Source: Streptomyces akebiae
GTDB lineage: Bacteria; Actinomycetota; Actinomycetes; Streptomycetales; Streptomycetaceae
Assembly: GCF_019599145.1 (NCBI RefSeq)
Contig: NZ_CP080647.1
Coordinates: forward strand, 5,022,001-5,086,000
Direction: 5' to 3'
DNA: 64,000 nucleotides
In this document: positions 43,778-52,549 of the stretch, one piece after another
How positions within the stretch are numbered: position 1 is the first letter of the stretch
Layout: every line of letters begins with the position of its first letter
Notes under the pieces: model-generated
Told to the model about the DNA's origin: nothing
Database searches by the model: none
The model's input: only the letters and a program-made list of their open reading frames with translations
Program-made: the position numbers and the translations under genes

Positions 43778-44202
43778 CTACCGTGCCGTCCCCGTGCACG
43801 GCCAGCTCTTCGGCAGATGGATCATGGCCCAGTCCTGGAGTTCTTGGAGCCCCGGCTCCAGCGCCGCCCCGCCGCCGTCAGCCGATGGACCACACGCAGC
43901 GGCGGCCCTTCGTCGACCTCGCGCACCACCAGCCCGGCCGAGCCGAGTTCGGTGGGCCGGTCGGAGAGCATGCGCTCGCTGATCCCGGGGATCGCCCTGC
44001 GCAGGTCGACGAAGTGGGCCGGGTGCGGCAGCAGCGCGGCCACGATCAGCCCCGTCCAGCACTTGCCGAGCAGGGAGAACACCCGGGTGCTGCCGTCGTC
44101 GACCTGTCGGCACGGCCCGGCGCCGAAGGGCGGCCACCCCGCCAGGGAACGGCCGCCCTTGTGGTCGGGCCTTCGTGACCACGCGTCGTCGCGTACCCGC
44201 AC
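43778..44202 (-). pseudogene. HxlR-type winged-helix regulator, frameshifted near the C terminus
   Basis: The frame from 44202 gives an HxlR regulator: CRQVDDGSTRVFSLLGKCWT, AHFVDLRRAIPGISERMLSD, LGSAGLVVREVDEG and VVHRLTAAG. It then ends in unrelated residues at 43822. The expected ending (ALEPGLQELQDWAMIHLPKS) is encoded in another frame down to 43778. The break is in a GC-rich stretch near 43850-43880. Either a recent indel or a sequencing error explains it. DNA binding might survive, since HTH and wing are intact. The gene stops 10 bp after the GH127 gene, on the same strand. Confidence 0.7.
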
Positions 44203-44212
44203 GCCCGGGCCG

Positions 44213-47023
44213 TCAGGCCGCGTACGTGGCGTTCTGAGCCGTGGTCACCACCTTCTGGCCGTCGCCCTGGCTCAGCAGCCCGGCCGACACCCAGGAGTCG
44301 ACCGTCGCCTGCACCCGCGCCACCAGCGCACCCTTGTCGGCGAACGGCGCCCCGGCCCAGATCTCGTCCAACAGGGTCGTCCCGTCGGACTTCACCGGGT
44401 TGGCGACGCCCGAGTCGGTGCCTCCGAGGACGACCTTCGGCTCGGAGCGCCTGACGTAGGCGTGGGTCGGATCCTCGCTCCCCTCGTGGAAGGGAGCGAA
44501 TTCGGTGCCGTCCAACGTGTAGTGCAGCGGCTTTCCGCTCACCGGCGCGAGGGAGGGCAACAGGTCACCGGAGAGCCCCGCGTTGCGGTACAGCCCGACC
44601 GGCAGATAGCTCGTGGCACTGCTCCTGCCGACCAGGTTGACCGGTCCGTAGAACAGCGTCTGCAGCGACGGGTCGTCGAGCGCCTTCTCCACCCGCAGCC
44701 GGAACGGGATCGTCACACGTACGACGTCCCCGGCGCGCCAGGTGCGGGAGGGGATCGTGAAGTAGCTCCCCGCTGCCGGAGTACCGCTCACCGCACTGCC
44801 GTTGACGGTCACCCGGAAACCGGCGGTGGCCCAGGAGGGCACCCGAAGCCGCAGTGCGAAGGCCGCGCTGCCGCCCCCGACGGTGATCGTGGAGCCCTGC
44901 TCCCGCGGATAGTCGGTGCTCTGGGCGATCGTCACGCCCTTCGCGGACCAGTTCAGCGTGGCCGCGCTGTACAGGTTGACGTACAGCGCGCTGCCGTCGG
45001 CCTTGGCGAAGTACACCGAGTCCTGGTACTTGGTGGCGCTCTCCATGCCGGTGCCCTCACAGCAGGTGGTGCCCTGCTTGGGGGTGTAGTCGCGGACATG
45101 ACCGGGCTTCAGCCCGATGAAGTACGTGACCAGCGGCTTCTCGGCGTCGGCCTTGTCCTGCTTGGAGCCGAGGACCTGGTTGAGCAGGGCCCGCTCGTAA
45201 TAGTCCATGTATTTCGGGTCCTGATCGTGGAAGAACAGGCTCCGGCTCAGCTTGAGCAGGTTGTACGCGCAGCAGGTCTCGGCGTTGGTGTCGCTGATCG
45301 TTCCCGAGATGACCCCTCGAGCCTTCCAGAACTCGGCCGTGCTGGTGCCGCCGATCCCGTACATGCGCTGCGGGATCACCATGCCCCAGAAGTTCTTCGC
45401 GGCGGTGAGATAGCGCGTCTCGCCCGTCGCGTCGTACAGCCGGACGTAACCGGTCATGATCGGAATGTGTTGATTGGCGTGAAGTCCGTCCAGGATGTCG
45501 GTGCCGGCGGCGCAGGCGTCGATGAGCCGGTCGAGGTCGAACAGCTTGGCCAATGCGAGATGGTCGGCCTTGCCAGTGATCGTGTACAGGTCGACGATCG
45601 CCTCGACGATGCCGCCGAACTCACCGCTGGAGAAGATGCCCCACATCCGCTGCAGCGTGGCGTCGGGCAGCTTGGACAGCCGGGAGTACATCCAGTCGCA
45701 CATGCCGGAGGCCAGATCGAGCGCGCGGGCGTCGTCCGTGGCGAGGTAGGCGTCGAGCAGGCCCTTGAGGATCTTGTGCGCGGTGTAGTACGGCGCCCAC
45801 ACCTTGGTGTAGTCGGCGGTGGTCCGCGTCTCCAGGTCGATGAACTGCGTCTCCGGGTACGCGGCGAGGAAACCGGGGTGGCTCGGTCCGCCCCAGGTGC
45901 GGCGCAGCGTGGCGGTCAGGCCGCGTCCGGAGGCATCGTCGAAGGTGCCGCCGGAGGTCGCGAAGAAGTAGTAGGACGCGAGGTTGCCGAGCCCCGCGGA
46001 GGACTTCTTCGCCTCGTTGGTCTGCAACGAGGCGATCTCGGCCGCTGTCAGCGCCCTCGACCAGACGTTGAACTCGTCGAAGGCGCCCGCGAAAACCGGG
46101 TCGTCGGGGTAGTTCGAGCGGCCCAGCCAGTTGTTCGTCAGGGTGCCCAGGACGGACGGGTTGAGCGTCATCGAGGTGCTCTGGGCGACGGCGGTGCCGT
46201 TGACATAGAGGGTGCCCGTGGTGCCGCTGATCGTGACGGCCAGGTGGCTCCACTGATTGAGCGGCAGGGCCGCGGTGCCGTTGAGGGCCTGCTCTCCGCC
46301 CGCACCGCTGGTGGTGATCGCGAAACGTGGCACCCCGCTGCCATTGCGGGAGGCCAGGTACATGTACCGGGTCGTGTTGTTGCCGAAGTCGAAGATCCTC
46401 TGCCAGTTGCCGTTGTGGGTGGGCTTCACCCAGACCGACAGGGTGATCGCCGAGGCACCGCCGAGCACAGCGGCCGGCAGGTCGACGTACTGGTACGAGC
46501 CACGGACGTTCTCGTGCGCGCCGCCCCATTTCCCGGTGACGGCGAGCATGCGTGGATCCTTGCGCAGCGCCTCACGGACTTCGGTGAGCGCACCGACCAT
46601 GGTGTGGATCTTGTCGGCGTACACCTGCTCTCCGGTGCTCGCGTACGCCTGCGACAGCATCGTCAGGAAGTGCCCGGTGTAATGGCCGCGCAGATTGCCG
46701 TTGGCCTCGCCGTCCAGGCCCTCCCAGCCGCCGGGGGCGACCGCGCCCTTGGTGGAGAGTCCCGCGTTGGCGCGGAAGACCTGCAACAGCCGGTCGACGT
46801 CGTAGCCGCGGCCGTGGTCGAGCATCAGCTGACGTTTGGCGGCGAAAAGGCCCTGGCCGAGCGTCACGTCCTTGAGCTCGAAGGGCCGCACCGACCAGGT
46901 GGACGGCGTCGGGACCGTGGCGGCGACCGCGCGGCCACCGCCCGTCCCCAGGGAGACCCCGGGTACGGCCGCGGCAAGAATCGCGGACTGGAGGAGAAAA
47001 CGTCTGGAGAGGGGCGGTGCCAT
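44213..47023 (-). CDS. secreted GH127 (DUF1680) glycosidase with inserted LamG domain
   Basis: A 936-residue protein from ATG 47023. It starts with a Tat-like signal (PLSRRFLLQSAILAAAVPG). The GH127 alpha/alpha barrel begins at about 45, is interrupted at about 175-380 by a laminin-G/concanavalin-like domain (AITLSVWVKPTHNGNWQRIF to FAGAFDEFNVWSRALTAAEI), and resumes with HPGFLAAYPETQFIDLET. The zinc/Cys active site of beta-L-arabinofuranosidases is present: ETC in NAETCCAYNLLKL, and CC in GTTCCEGTGMES. It likely removes arabinofuranose or a similar sugar from plant polymers, with LamG as carbohydrate-binding aid. Upstream DNA has parS and tRNA-Leu. Confidence 0.88.
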   Translation of the reverse strand: MAPPLSRRFLLQSAILAAAVPGVSLGTGGGRAVAATVPTPSTWSVRPFELKDVTLGQGLFAAKRQLMLDHGRGYDVDRLLQVFRANAGLSTKGAVAPGGWEGLDGEANGNLRGHYTGHFLTMLSQAYASTGEQVYADKIHTMVGALTEVREALRKDPRMLAVTGKWGGAHENVRGSYQYVDLPAAVLGGASAITLSVWVKPTHNGNWQRIFDFGNNTTRYMYLASRNGSGVPRFAITTSGAGGEQALNGTAALPLNQWSHLAVTISGTTGTLYVNGTAVAQSTSMTLNPSVLGTLTNNWLGRSNYPDDPVFAGAFDEFNVWSRALTAAEIASLQTNEAKKSSAGLGNLASYYFFATSGGTFDDASGRGLTATLRRTWGGPSHPGFLAAYPETQFIDLETRTTADYTKVWAPYYTAHKILKGLLDAYLATDDARALDLASGMCDWMYSRLSKLPDATLQRMWGIFSSGEFGGIVEAIVDLYTITGKADHLALAKLFDLDRLIDACAAGTDILDGLHANQHIPIMTGYVRLYDATGETRYLTAAKNFWGMVIPQRMYGIGGTSTAEFWKARGVISGTISDTNAETCCAYNLLKLSRSLFFHDQDPKYMDYYERALLNQVLGSKQDKADAEKPLVTYFIGLKPGHVRDYTPKQGTTCCEGTGMESATKYQDSVYFAKADGSALYVNLYSAATLNWSAKGVTIAQSTDYPREQGSTITVGGGSAAFALRLRVPSWATAGFRVTVNGSAVSGTPAAGSYFTIPSRTWRAGDVVRVTIPFRLRVEKALDDPSLQTLFYGPVNLVGRSSATSYLPVGLYRNAGLSGDLLPSLAPVSGKPLHYTLDGTEFAPFHEGSEDPTHAYVRRSEPKVVLGGTDSGVANPVKSDGTTLLDEIWAGAPFADKGALVARVQATVDSWVSAGLLSQGDGQKVVTTAQNATYAA

Positions 47024-47205
47024 GTGCGCCTCGTCTCTGGCAGGAGTGGGGTGTAGGACAAAGCGAGCATCATGTTCGAAATTGCGAACGTTGTGCGAAT
47101 TTCCGACCAGAAGATAGGTATGCGACAGGCGAGCGTCAACGGTTCTGACGGGTTTCCCGAGACGAACAACCCATGTCGCACGGCCAGTTGCATGCCCTCG
47201 GCACC

Positions 47206-47219
47206 GTTTCACGTGAAAC
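47206..47219. other. parS: parS site 4 (ParB binding)
   Basis: An exact GTTTCACGTGAAAC in the 445-bp gap (47024-47468) upstream of the GH127 gene. Apart from this and the tRNA terminator, that gap shows no gene. Confidence 0.93.
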
Positions 47220-47423
47220 ATCGTTCGTGTCCACATCTACGACGATTCACGTCTAGCTGACTCCCCCGGCACCCCGACCGCGCATACCGAGCGCGGCACG
47301 CCCCCACGCCGTCCCGCACCACCGGAAGCCGAAAGCCCTTGCCGAATCCCCTGAGAGACTCCTCACACTTCAGGGGCCCCGCACGGCCAGCAGTCCTGCC
47401 GCTCAGCACGCAGGTCCGACGAC

Positions 47424-47464
47424 AAAAAGAAGCGGTCCCATCGTGATCACGATGGGACCGCTTC
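47424..47464 (-). terminator. intrinsic terminator of tRNA-Leu
   Basis: A perfect 18-bp inverted repeat (47429-47446 with 47447-47464) is followed on the minus strand by TTTTTG. It lies 4 bp from the 3' end of the tRNA gene and is a classic rho-independent terminator. Confidence 0.9.
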
Positions 47465-47468
47465 GCTG

Positions 47469-47552
47469 TGCGCGAGGGGGGAGTTGAACCCCCACGCCCT
47501 TGCGGGCACTGGAACCTGAATCCAGCGCGTCTGCCTATTCCGCCACCCGCGC
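47469..47552 (-). tRNA. tRNA-Leu (CAG anticodon)
   Basis: On the minus strand an 84-nt class II tRNA runs from GCGCGGGTGGCGGAATAGGC to the acceptor strand CTCGCGC and discriminator A. The anticodon stem CTGGA/TCCAG holds loop TTCAGGT with anticodon CAG, decoding CUG, the main Leu codon in this genome. The long variable arm (TGCCCGCAAGGGCG) is typical of Leu tRNAs, and the T arm is GGGGGTTCAACTCCCCC. CCA is not encoded. Confidence 0.95.
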
Positions 47553-48037
47553 ATTGGGTGTGTCCTCAGGCCCCGTTCCTTGCGGCGCTGGGGCCTTCCG
47601 ACATCGAGAAGATTAGCACGCTGGAGAGGGTGGCTTCACATCCCTTGTTCGCGGTGGACCCCACGCCACACCACCGGTACCGGCCGACCAGTAGGGACCG
47701 AACACACGCCCGCTCCTGTCACGTATCAACGAGTGCTGGTTCACGTATCAACCTCGTACCGGTCCCCGCCATCTCCACGGGAGAGGGACGGGGCGCACAG
47801 TCCGGTGCGGGACACTGGTCTCGCGCCGCCTCTACGATCCTTGGCAGAGTTCGGGCGAGGTAGTTCGAAGAGGAGCTCCGATGGGAATCCGGGAGAGGAC
47901 TCCAGTGGGCGTCGAGGCCGGGTGATACCGGTCGACCGGGCCGACAGGGGGAACCAGCCGATTTCCCGGCGCGTGGATACGATCAGTAAGCAGTACCGAT
48001 GCGGTACGCAGAGCGGTGACGACGGAGGAGGTGCCCC
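47553..48037 (+). promoter_or_regulatory. 485-bp region upstream of the fhaA-pknB operon
   Basis: No gene is evident. TCACGTATCAAC occurs at 47719-47730 and 47741-47752, a 22-bp spacing that equals about two helical turns, so a dimeric regulator is plausible. A possible promoter lies near 47975-48000 (GATACGATCAGTAAGC), and GGAGGAGG precedes fhaA at about 48023. Confidence 0.45.
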
Positions 48038-48880
48038 ATGGGAGTCCTGAAGAAGTTCGAGCAACGTCTCGAAGGTCTGGTCAACGGCACCTTCGCCAAG
48101 GTGTTCAAGTCCGAGGTCCAACCCGTGGAGATCGCGGGAGCACTCCAGCGGGAGTGCGACAACAACGCGACCATCTGGAACCGCGACCGTACGGTCGTCC
48201 CCAACGACTTCATCGTGGAGCTGAGCACGCCCGACTTCGAGCGCCTCAGCCCCTACTCCGGCCAGCTCGGCGACGAGCTCGCCGGCATGGTGCGTGACTA
48301 CGCCAAGCAGCAGCGCTACACGTTCATGGGCCCCATCAAGGTCCATCTGGAGAAGGCCGACGACCTCGACACCGGTCTGTACCGGGTGCGCAGTCGTACG
48401 CTCGCCTCCTCCACCAATCAGCAGGCCCCTTCGGGCGCAGCCCCGGCGAGCCCCGCCGCGGGCCGCCCCGGCGGCTACGGCTACCCGCCCGCCGCGGCAC
48501 CCGCGGGTGCCCCGCCCATGCCCGCCACGCCGCCGCCCGGCGGTGGCCGCCCCGCGCCTCTCGGCCAGCGGCCGACCGCCGCTCCGGCGGGCGGGGGGCG
48601 CACGCGCTACTGGATCGAGATCAACGGCACCCGCCATCAGATCTCCCGCCCGACGCTGGTGCTGGGGCGCAGCACCGAAGCCGACGTGCGGATCGACGAC
48701 CCCGGCGTCTCCCGCCGGCACTGCGAGATCCGGACCGGAACGCCCTCGACGATCCAGGATCTCGGATCCACCAACGGCATCGTGGTGGACGGGCAGCACA
48801 CCACCCGCGCTACGCTCCGCGACGGCTCGCGGATCGTCGTGGGCAGCAGCACCATCATTTACCGGCAAGCCGAAGGGTGA
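48038..48880 (+). CDS. fhaA: FHA-domain protein FhaA (DUF3662 + FHA)
   Basis: A 280-residue protein. Residues 1-125 form the DUF3662 domain (LKKFEQRLEGLVNGTFAKVF, PVEIAGALQRECDNNATIWN), the middle 70 residues are a Pro/Gly/Ala linker, and residues about 200-278 form the FHA domain (LVLGRSTEADVRIDDPGVSR, HCEI, QDLGSTNGIVVDG) that reads phosphothreonine. In mycobacteria FhaA links PknB signalling to peptidoglycan precursor export at the pole and septum. First gene of a six-gene operon. Confidence 0.93.
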   Translation: MGVLKKFEQRLEGLVNGTFAKVFKSEVQPVEIAGALQRECDNNATIWNRDRTVVPNDFIVELSTPDFERLSPYSGQLGDELAGMVRDYAKQQRYTFMGPIKVHLEKADDLDTGLYRVRSRTLASSTNQQAPSGAAPASPAAGRPGGYGYPPAAAPAGAPPMPATPPPGGGRPAPLGQRPTAAPAGGGRTRYWIEINGTRHQISRPTLVLGRSTEADVRIDDPGVSRRHCEIRTGTPSTIQDLGSTNGIVVDGQHTTRATLRDGSRIVVGSSTIIYRQAEG

Positions 48881-48890
48881 AGCGGGGGCA

Positions 48891-49424
48891 ATGTCAGAGC
48901 TGACCCTCACGGTCATGCGGCTGGGTTTCCTGGCCGTACTGTGGCTGTTCGTGATCGTGGCCGTGCAGGTCATCCGCAGCGACCTGTTCGGTACGCGTGT
49001 CACCCAGCGGGGGTCGCGCCGGGAGAGTGCGCGGCCACAGGCGGCCGCCCGCCAGGCCGCGCCCCCGCAGCAGCGCGGCCAGCAGCCCGCACCCCCCGCC
49101 GGCGGCGGTGGCGGCCGACGCGGGCGCAATGCCCCGACCAAGCTCGTCGTCAGCGAGGGCACCCTGACGGGGACGACCGTGGCGCTCCAGGGACAGACCA
49201 TCACCCTGGGCCGCGCACACGACTCCACGATCGTGCTGGACGACGACTACGCCTCCAGTCGGCATGCCCGGATCTACCCGGACCGCGACGGCCAGTGGAT
49301 CGTCGAGGACCTGGGGTCCACCAACGGCACGTATCTCGACCGGAACCGACTGACGACTCCCACGCCGATTCCGCTGGGCGCGCCGATCCGCATCGGCAAG
49401 ACCGTCATCGAGCTGCGGAAGTAG
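48891..49424 (+). CDS. fhaB: FHA-domain protein FhaB/FipA-type
   Basis: A 177-residue protein. An N-terminal membrane helix (LGFLAVLWLFVIVAVQVI) is followed by a Gln/Ala/Gly-rich linker and a C-terminal FHA domain (about 95-172: ITLGRAHDSTIVLDDDYASS, RHARIY, DLGSTNGTYLDRN). Ser, Arg, His and Asn residues that contact phosphothreonine are present. The mycobacterial homologue FhaB/FipA is a PknB-linked divisome stabiliser. It starts 10 bp after fhaA. A GC-rich 128-bp gap with imperfect hairpins separates it from pstP. Confidence 0.92.
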   Translation: MSELTLTVMRLGFLAVLWLFVIVAVQVIRSDLFGTRVTQRGSRRESARPQAAARQAAPPQQRGQQPAPPAGGGGGRRGRNAPTKLVVSEGTLTGTTVALQGQTITLGRAHDSTIVLDDDYASSRHARIYPDRDGQWIVEDLGSTNGTYLDRNRLTTPTPIPLGAPIRIGKTVIELRK

Positions 49425-49552
49425 TGCTACATCATGAGTAGGCGCGAGCGGAGCGAGCACGCAGGGGCAGCCCCCACCAGGGCTCCCGGCGCGCTCCCGA
49501 CCGGAGGGTGGGCACCGTGCGGATGTACCCGGAGCCGACGGGCGAGGTGCGC

Positions 49553-51082
49553 ATGAGTCTGTCACTGCGCTTCGCCGCCGGATCGCACAAAGGCATGATC
49601 CGCGAGGGCAACGAGGACTCGGGCTACGCCGGTCCGCGGCTGCTCGCGATCGCCGACGGCATGGGCGGTCAGGCGGCCGGTGAGGTCGCCTCCTCCGAGG
49701 TGATCTCCACCCTCGTCACGCTCGACGACGACATCCCCGGCTCCGACATCCTCACCTCCCTCGGCACCGCCGTGCAGCGCGCCAACGACCAGCTGCGCGC
49801 GATGGTCGAGGAGGACCCGCAGCTGGAGGGCATGGGCACCACGCTCACCGCCCTGCTGTGGACCGGCCAGCGACTCGGCCTCGTGCACGTCGGCGACTCC
49901 CGCGCCTACCTCCTCAGGGACGGCGTCCTCACCCAGATCACCCAGGACCACACCTGGGTGCAGCGTCTGGTCGACGAGGGCCGCATCACCGAGGAGGAGG
50001 CCACCACCCACCCGCAGCGCTCCCTGCTGATGCGCGCGCTGGGCAGCGGTGACCATGTGGAGCCGGACCTCTCCATTCGCGAGGTCCGAGCCGGCGACCG
50101 GTATCTGATCTGCTCCGACGGCCTGTCCGGAGTGGTGTCCCACCAGACGATGGAGGACACCCTCGCCAGCTACCAGGGCCCGCAGGAGACCGTGCAGGAG
50201 CTGATCCAGCTCGCGCTGCGCGGCGGCGGCCCGGACAACATCACGGTCATCGTCGCCGACGTCCTCGACCTCGACACCGGAGACACCCTCGCCGGGCAGC
50301 TCTCCGACACCCCGGTCGTGGTCGGCGCCGTCGCCGAGAACCAGCTCCACCTCCAGGACAACGGCATCATGCAGACCCCCGCCGGCCGGGCCTCGGGTCT
50401 CGGCCGTCAGGGGCGCGGACAGGGCGGCGGCGAGTTCGGCCCTCCCGGCTCCGGCGACACCACCGGGTACATGCCCGCGGCGGGCAGCTTCGGCGACTAC
50501 TCCGACGACGACTTCGTCAAGCCGCGCAAGAAGCGCAGGTGGTTGAAGAGATCCTTCTTCGGCACCCTCGCCCTCGCCGTGATCGGCGGGGGCCTGTACG
50601 GCGGTTACCGCTGGACGCAGACGCAGTATTACGTCGGCTCCAAGGACGACCACGTGGCGCTGTACCGCGGCATCAGCCAGGACCTGGCCTGGATCTCGCT
50701 CTCGAAGGTCGAGAAGGACCACCCCGAGATCGAACTCAAGTACCTGCCGCCCTACCAGCAGAAACTGGTCGAGGCCACGATCGCCGAGGGCGGTCTGGGC
50801 GACGCCCGGAAGAAGATCGAAGAGCTGTCCACCCAGGCGTCGGCGTGCAAGAAGAACGCCGAGCGCCGCGAGGCGGCGGACAGCAACGCCAAGACGGGCG
50901 AGGGCGAGGCCGGCGGCGTCACGGGAACCACGAAGACCTCCCTCACGTCCAAGGCCACACCGTCCCCGACGTCGACACCGTCGACGTCCCCGACCCCGAA
51001 CCAGACCGCACCCACACCGTCGGCCGGCCCCACCCTCTCGGAGGAGGAGCAGGAGCTGGTCTCACGGTGCGGTGAGCAGTAG
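49553..51082 (+). CDS. pstP: membrane PP2C-type Ser/Thr phosphatase PstP
   Basis: A 509-residue phosphatase from ATG 49553 (MSLSLRFAAGSHKGMIREGN), preceded by GAGGTG; ATG 49523 is an alternative. The PP2C domain (about 1-237) has the metal-binding Asp motifs NEDSGY, AIADGMGGQAAGE, HVGDSRAYLL, CSDGLSGVV and PDNITVIVADV. A juxtamembrane linker leads to one helix (SFFGTLALAVIGGGLYGGY, about 330-350) and an external Ser/Thr/Pro-rich tail of about 160 residues. It reverses PknB phosphorylation of wall-growth proteins. Confidence 0.93.
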   Translation: MSLSLRFAAGSHKGMIREGNEDSGYAGPRLLAIADGMGGQAAGEVASSEVISTLVTLDDDIPGSDILTSLGTAVQRANDQLRAMVEEDPQLEGMGTTLTALLWTGQRLGLVHVGDSRAYLLRDGVLTQITQDHTWVQRLVDEGRITEEEATTHPQRSLLMRALGSGDHVEPDLSIREVRAGDRYLICSDGLSGVVSHQTMEDTLASYQGPQETVQELIQLALRGGGPDNITVIVADVLDLDTGDTLAGQLSDTPVVVGAVAENQLHLQDNGIMQTPAGRASGLGRQGRGQGGGEFGPPGSGDTTGYMPAAGSFGDYSDDDFVKPRKKRRWLKRSFFGTLALAVIGGGLYGGYRWTQTQYYVGSKDDHVALYRGISQDLAWISLSKVEKDHPEIELKYLPPYQQKLVEATIAEGGLGDARKKIEELSTQASACKKNAERREAADSNAKTGEGEAGGVTGTTKTSLTSKATPSPTSTPSTSPTPNQTAPTPSAGPTLSEEEQELVSRCGEQ

Positions 51083-51109
51083 GCAAGCCGCGAGGGGCCC
51101 ACGCACACC

Positions 51110-52549
51110 ATGAGCAGTCCTACCAACACGTCGACGCAGCACACGTCCACGATCGGCGCGATCGGCACACCGAGCCGACGCAACACCGAACTGGCGCTGC
51201 TGGCGTTCGCGGTCGTCATCCCGGTGTTCGCCTACGCCAACGTGGGTCTCGCCCTGAACGACCAGGTGCCCGCCGGACTCGCCGCCTACGGCATCGGCCT
51301 CGGGGTACTGGCCGGCATCGGCCACCTCGTCATCCGCAAGTTCGCGCCGTACGCCGACCCGCTGATGCTGCCGCTCGCCACGCTGCTGAACGGACTGGGG
51401 CTGGTGGCCATCTGGCGACTGGACCAGTCGAAGCTGCTCCAGCAGATCGGACAGGCCGGCGGCAAGGCGACCAATCAGCTGGTCTACACAGCGATGGGCA
51501 TCGCGCTCCTCATCGCCGTACTGATCTTCCTCAAGGACCACCGCACCCTCCAGCGCTACACCTACATCTCCATGGCCGGCGCTCTGGTCCTGCTGCTGCT
51601 CCCGCTGGTGCCGGGCCTCGGCGCGGAACTCACCTACGGCGCCAAGATCTGGATCCAGGTCGGCAGCTTCACCATCCAGCCCGGCGAGTTCGCCAAGATC
51701 GTGCTGGCGATCTTCTTCGCCGGCTACCTGATGGTGAAGCGCGACGCGCTCGCACTGGCCAGCCGTCGCTTCATGGGCCTGTACCTGCCGCGCGGCCGCG
51801 ACCTCGGCCCGATCATCGTCGTCTGGGCGATCTCGATCCTCATCCTGGTCTTCGAGACCGACCTCGGTACGTCGCTGCTGTTCTTCGGCATGTTCGTGAT
51901 CATGCTTTATGTCGCGACCGAGCGGACCAGCTGGATCGTCTTCGGTCTGCTGATGTCAGCGGCCGGCGCGGTCGGCGTGGCCTCGTTCGAGATCCACGTG
52001 CAGCAGCGTGTGCAGGCCTGGCTGGACCCCATGGGCGAGTGGGAGCTCTCCAAGACCGTGGTCGGCCACTCCGCGCAGTCCATGGAAGCCCTGTGGGCCT
52101 TCGGCTCCGGCGGCACCCTCGGCACCGGCTGGGGCCAGGGCCACTCCGAGCTCATCCGCTTCGCCGCGAACTCCGACTTCATCCTCGCCACCTTCGCTGA
52201 GGAACTGGGACTGACCGGCGTGATGGCGATCCTGCTGATCTACGGCCTGATCGTGGAGCGCGGCATCCGCACCGCCCTCGCCGCCCGCGACCCGTTCGGC
52301 AAGCTGCTCGCCGTCGGTCTGTCCGGCGCGTTCGCCCTCCAGGTCTTCGTCGTCGCCGGCGGTGTCATGGGCCTCATCCCCCTGACCGGTATGACGATGC
52401 CGTTCATGGCCTACGGCGGTTCCTCAGTTATCGCCAACTGGGCACTCATCGGCATCCTGATCAGAATCAGCGACACCGCACGCCGGCCCGCGCCCGCACC
52501 CGCACCGAACCCCGACGCCGAGATGACCCAGGTGGTCCGACCGTCATGA
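51110..52549 (+). CDS. rodA: SEDS peptidoglycan glycosyltransferase (RodA/FtsW family)
   Basis: A 479-residue polytopic protein with at least ten membrane helices. SEDS landmarks are GAKIWIQVGSFTIQPGEFAK, the large extracellular loop with SDFILATFAEELGLTG (essential Asp) and the PLTGMTMPFMAYGGSSVIAN signature. It polymerises lipid II as partner of the class B PBP whose gene overlaps its stop codon by four bases. The location beside pbpA and pknB is typical of the RodA/FtsW-like member of actinobacteria. Confidence 0.93.
   Translation: MSSPTNTSTQHTSTIGAIGTPSRRNTELALLAFAVVIPVFAYANVGLALNDQVPAGLAAYGIGLGVLAGIGHLVIRKFAPYADPLMLPLATLLNGLGLVAIWRLDQSKLLQQIGQAGGKATNQLVYTAMGIALLIAVLIFLKDHRTLQRYTYISMAGALVLLLLPLVPGLGAELTYGAKIWIQVGSFTIQPGEFAKIVLAIFFAGYLMVKRDALALASRRFMGLYLPRGRDLGPIIVVWAISILILVFETDLGTSLLFFGMFVIMLYVATERTSWIVFGLLMSAAGAVGVASFEIHVQQRVQAWLDPMGEWELSKTVVGHSAQSMEALWAFGSGGTLGTGWGQGHSELIRFAANSDFILATFAEELGLTGVMAILLIYGLIVERGIRTALAARDPFGKLLAVGLSGAFALQVFVVAGGVMGLIPLTGMTMPFMAYGGSSVIANWALIGILIRISDTARRPAPAPAPNPDAEMTQVVRPS

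Noticed and set aside
43817..47056. Very long plus-strand open frame (over 1000 codons) opposite the GH127 gene
   Set aside because: It is the antisense shadow caused by high third-position GC; its translation is compositionally odd, while the minus strand encodes a clear glycosidase with active-site motifs.
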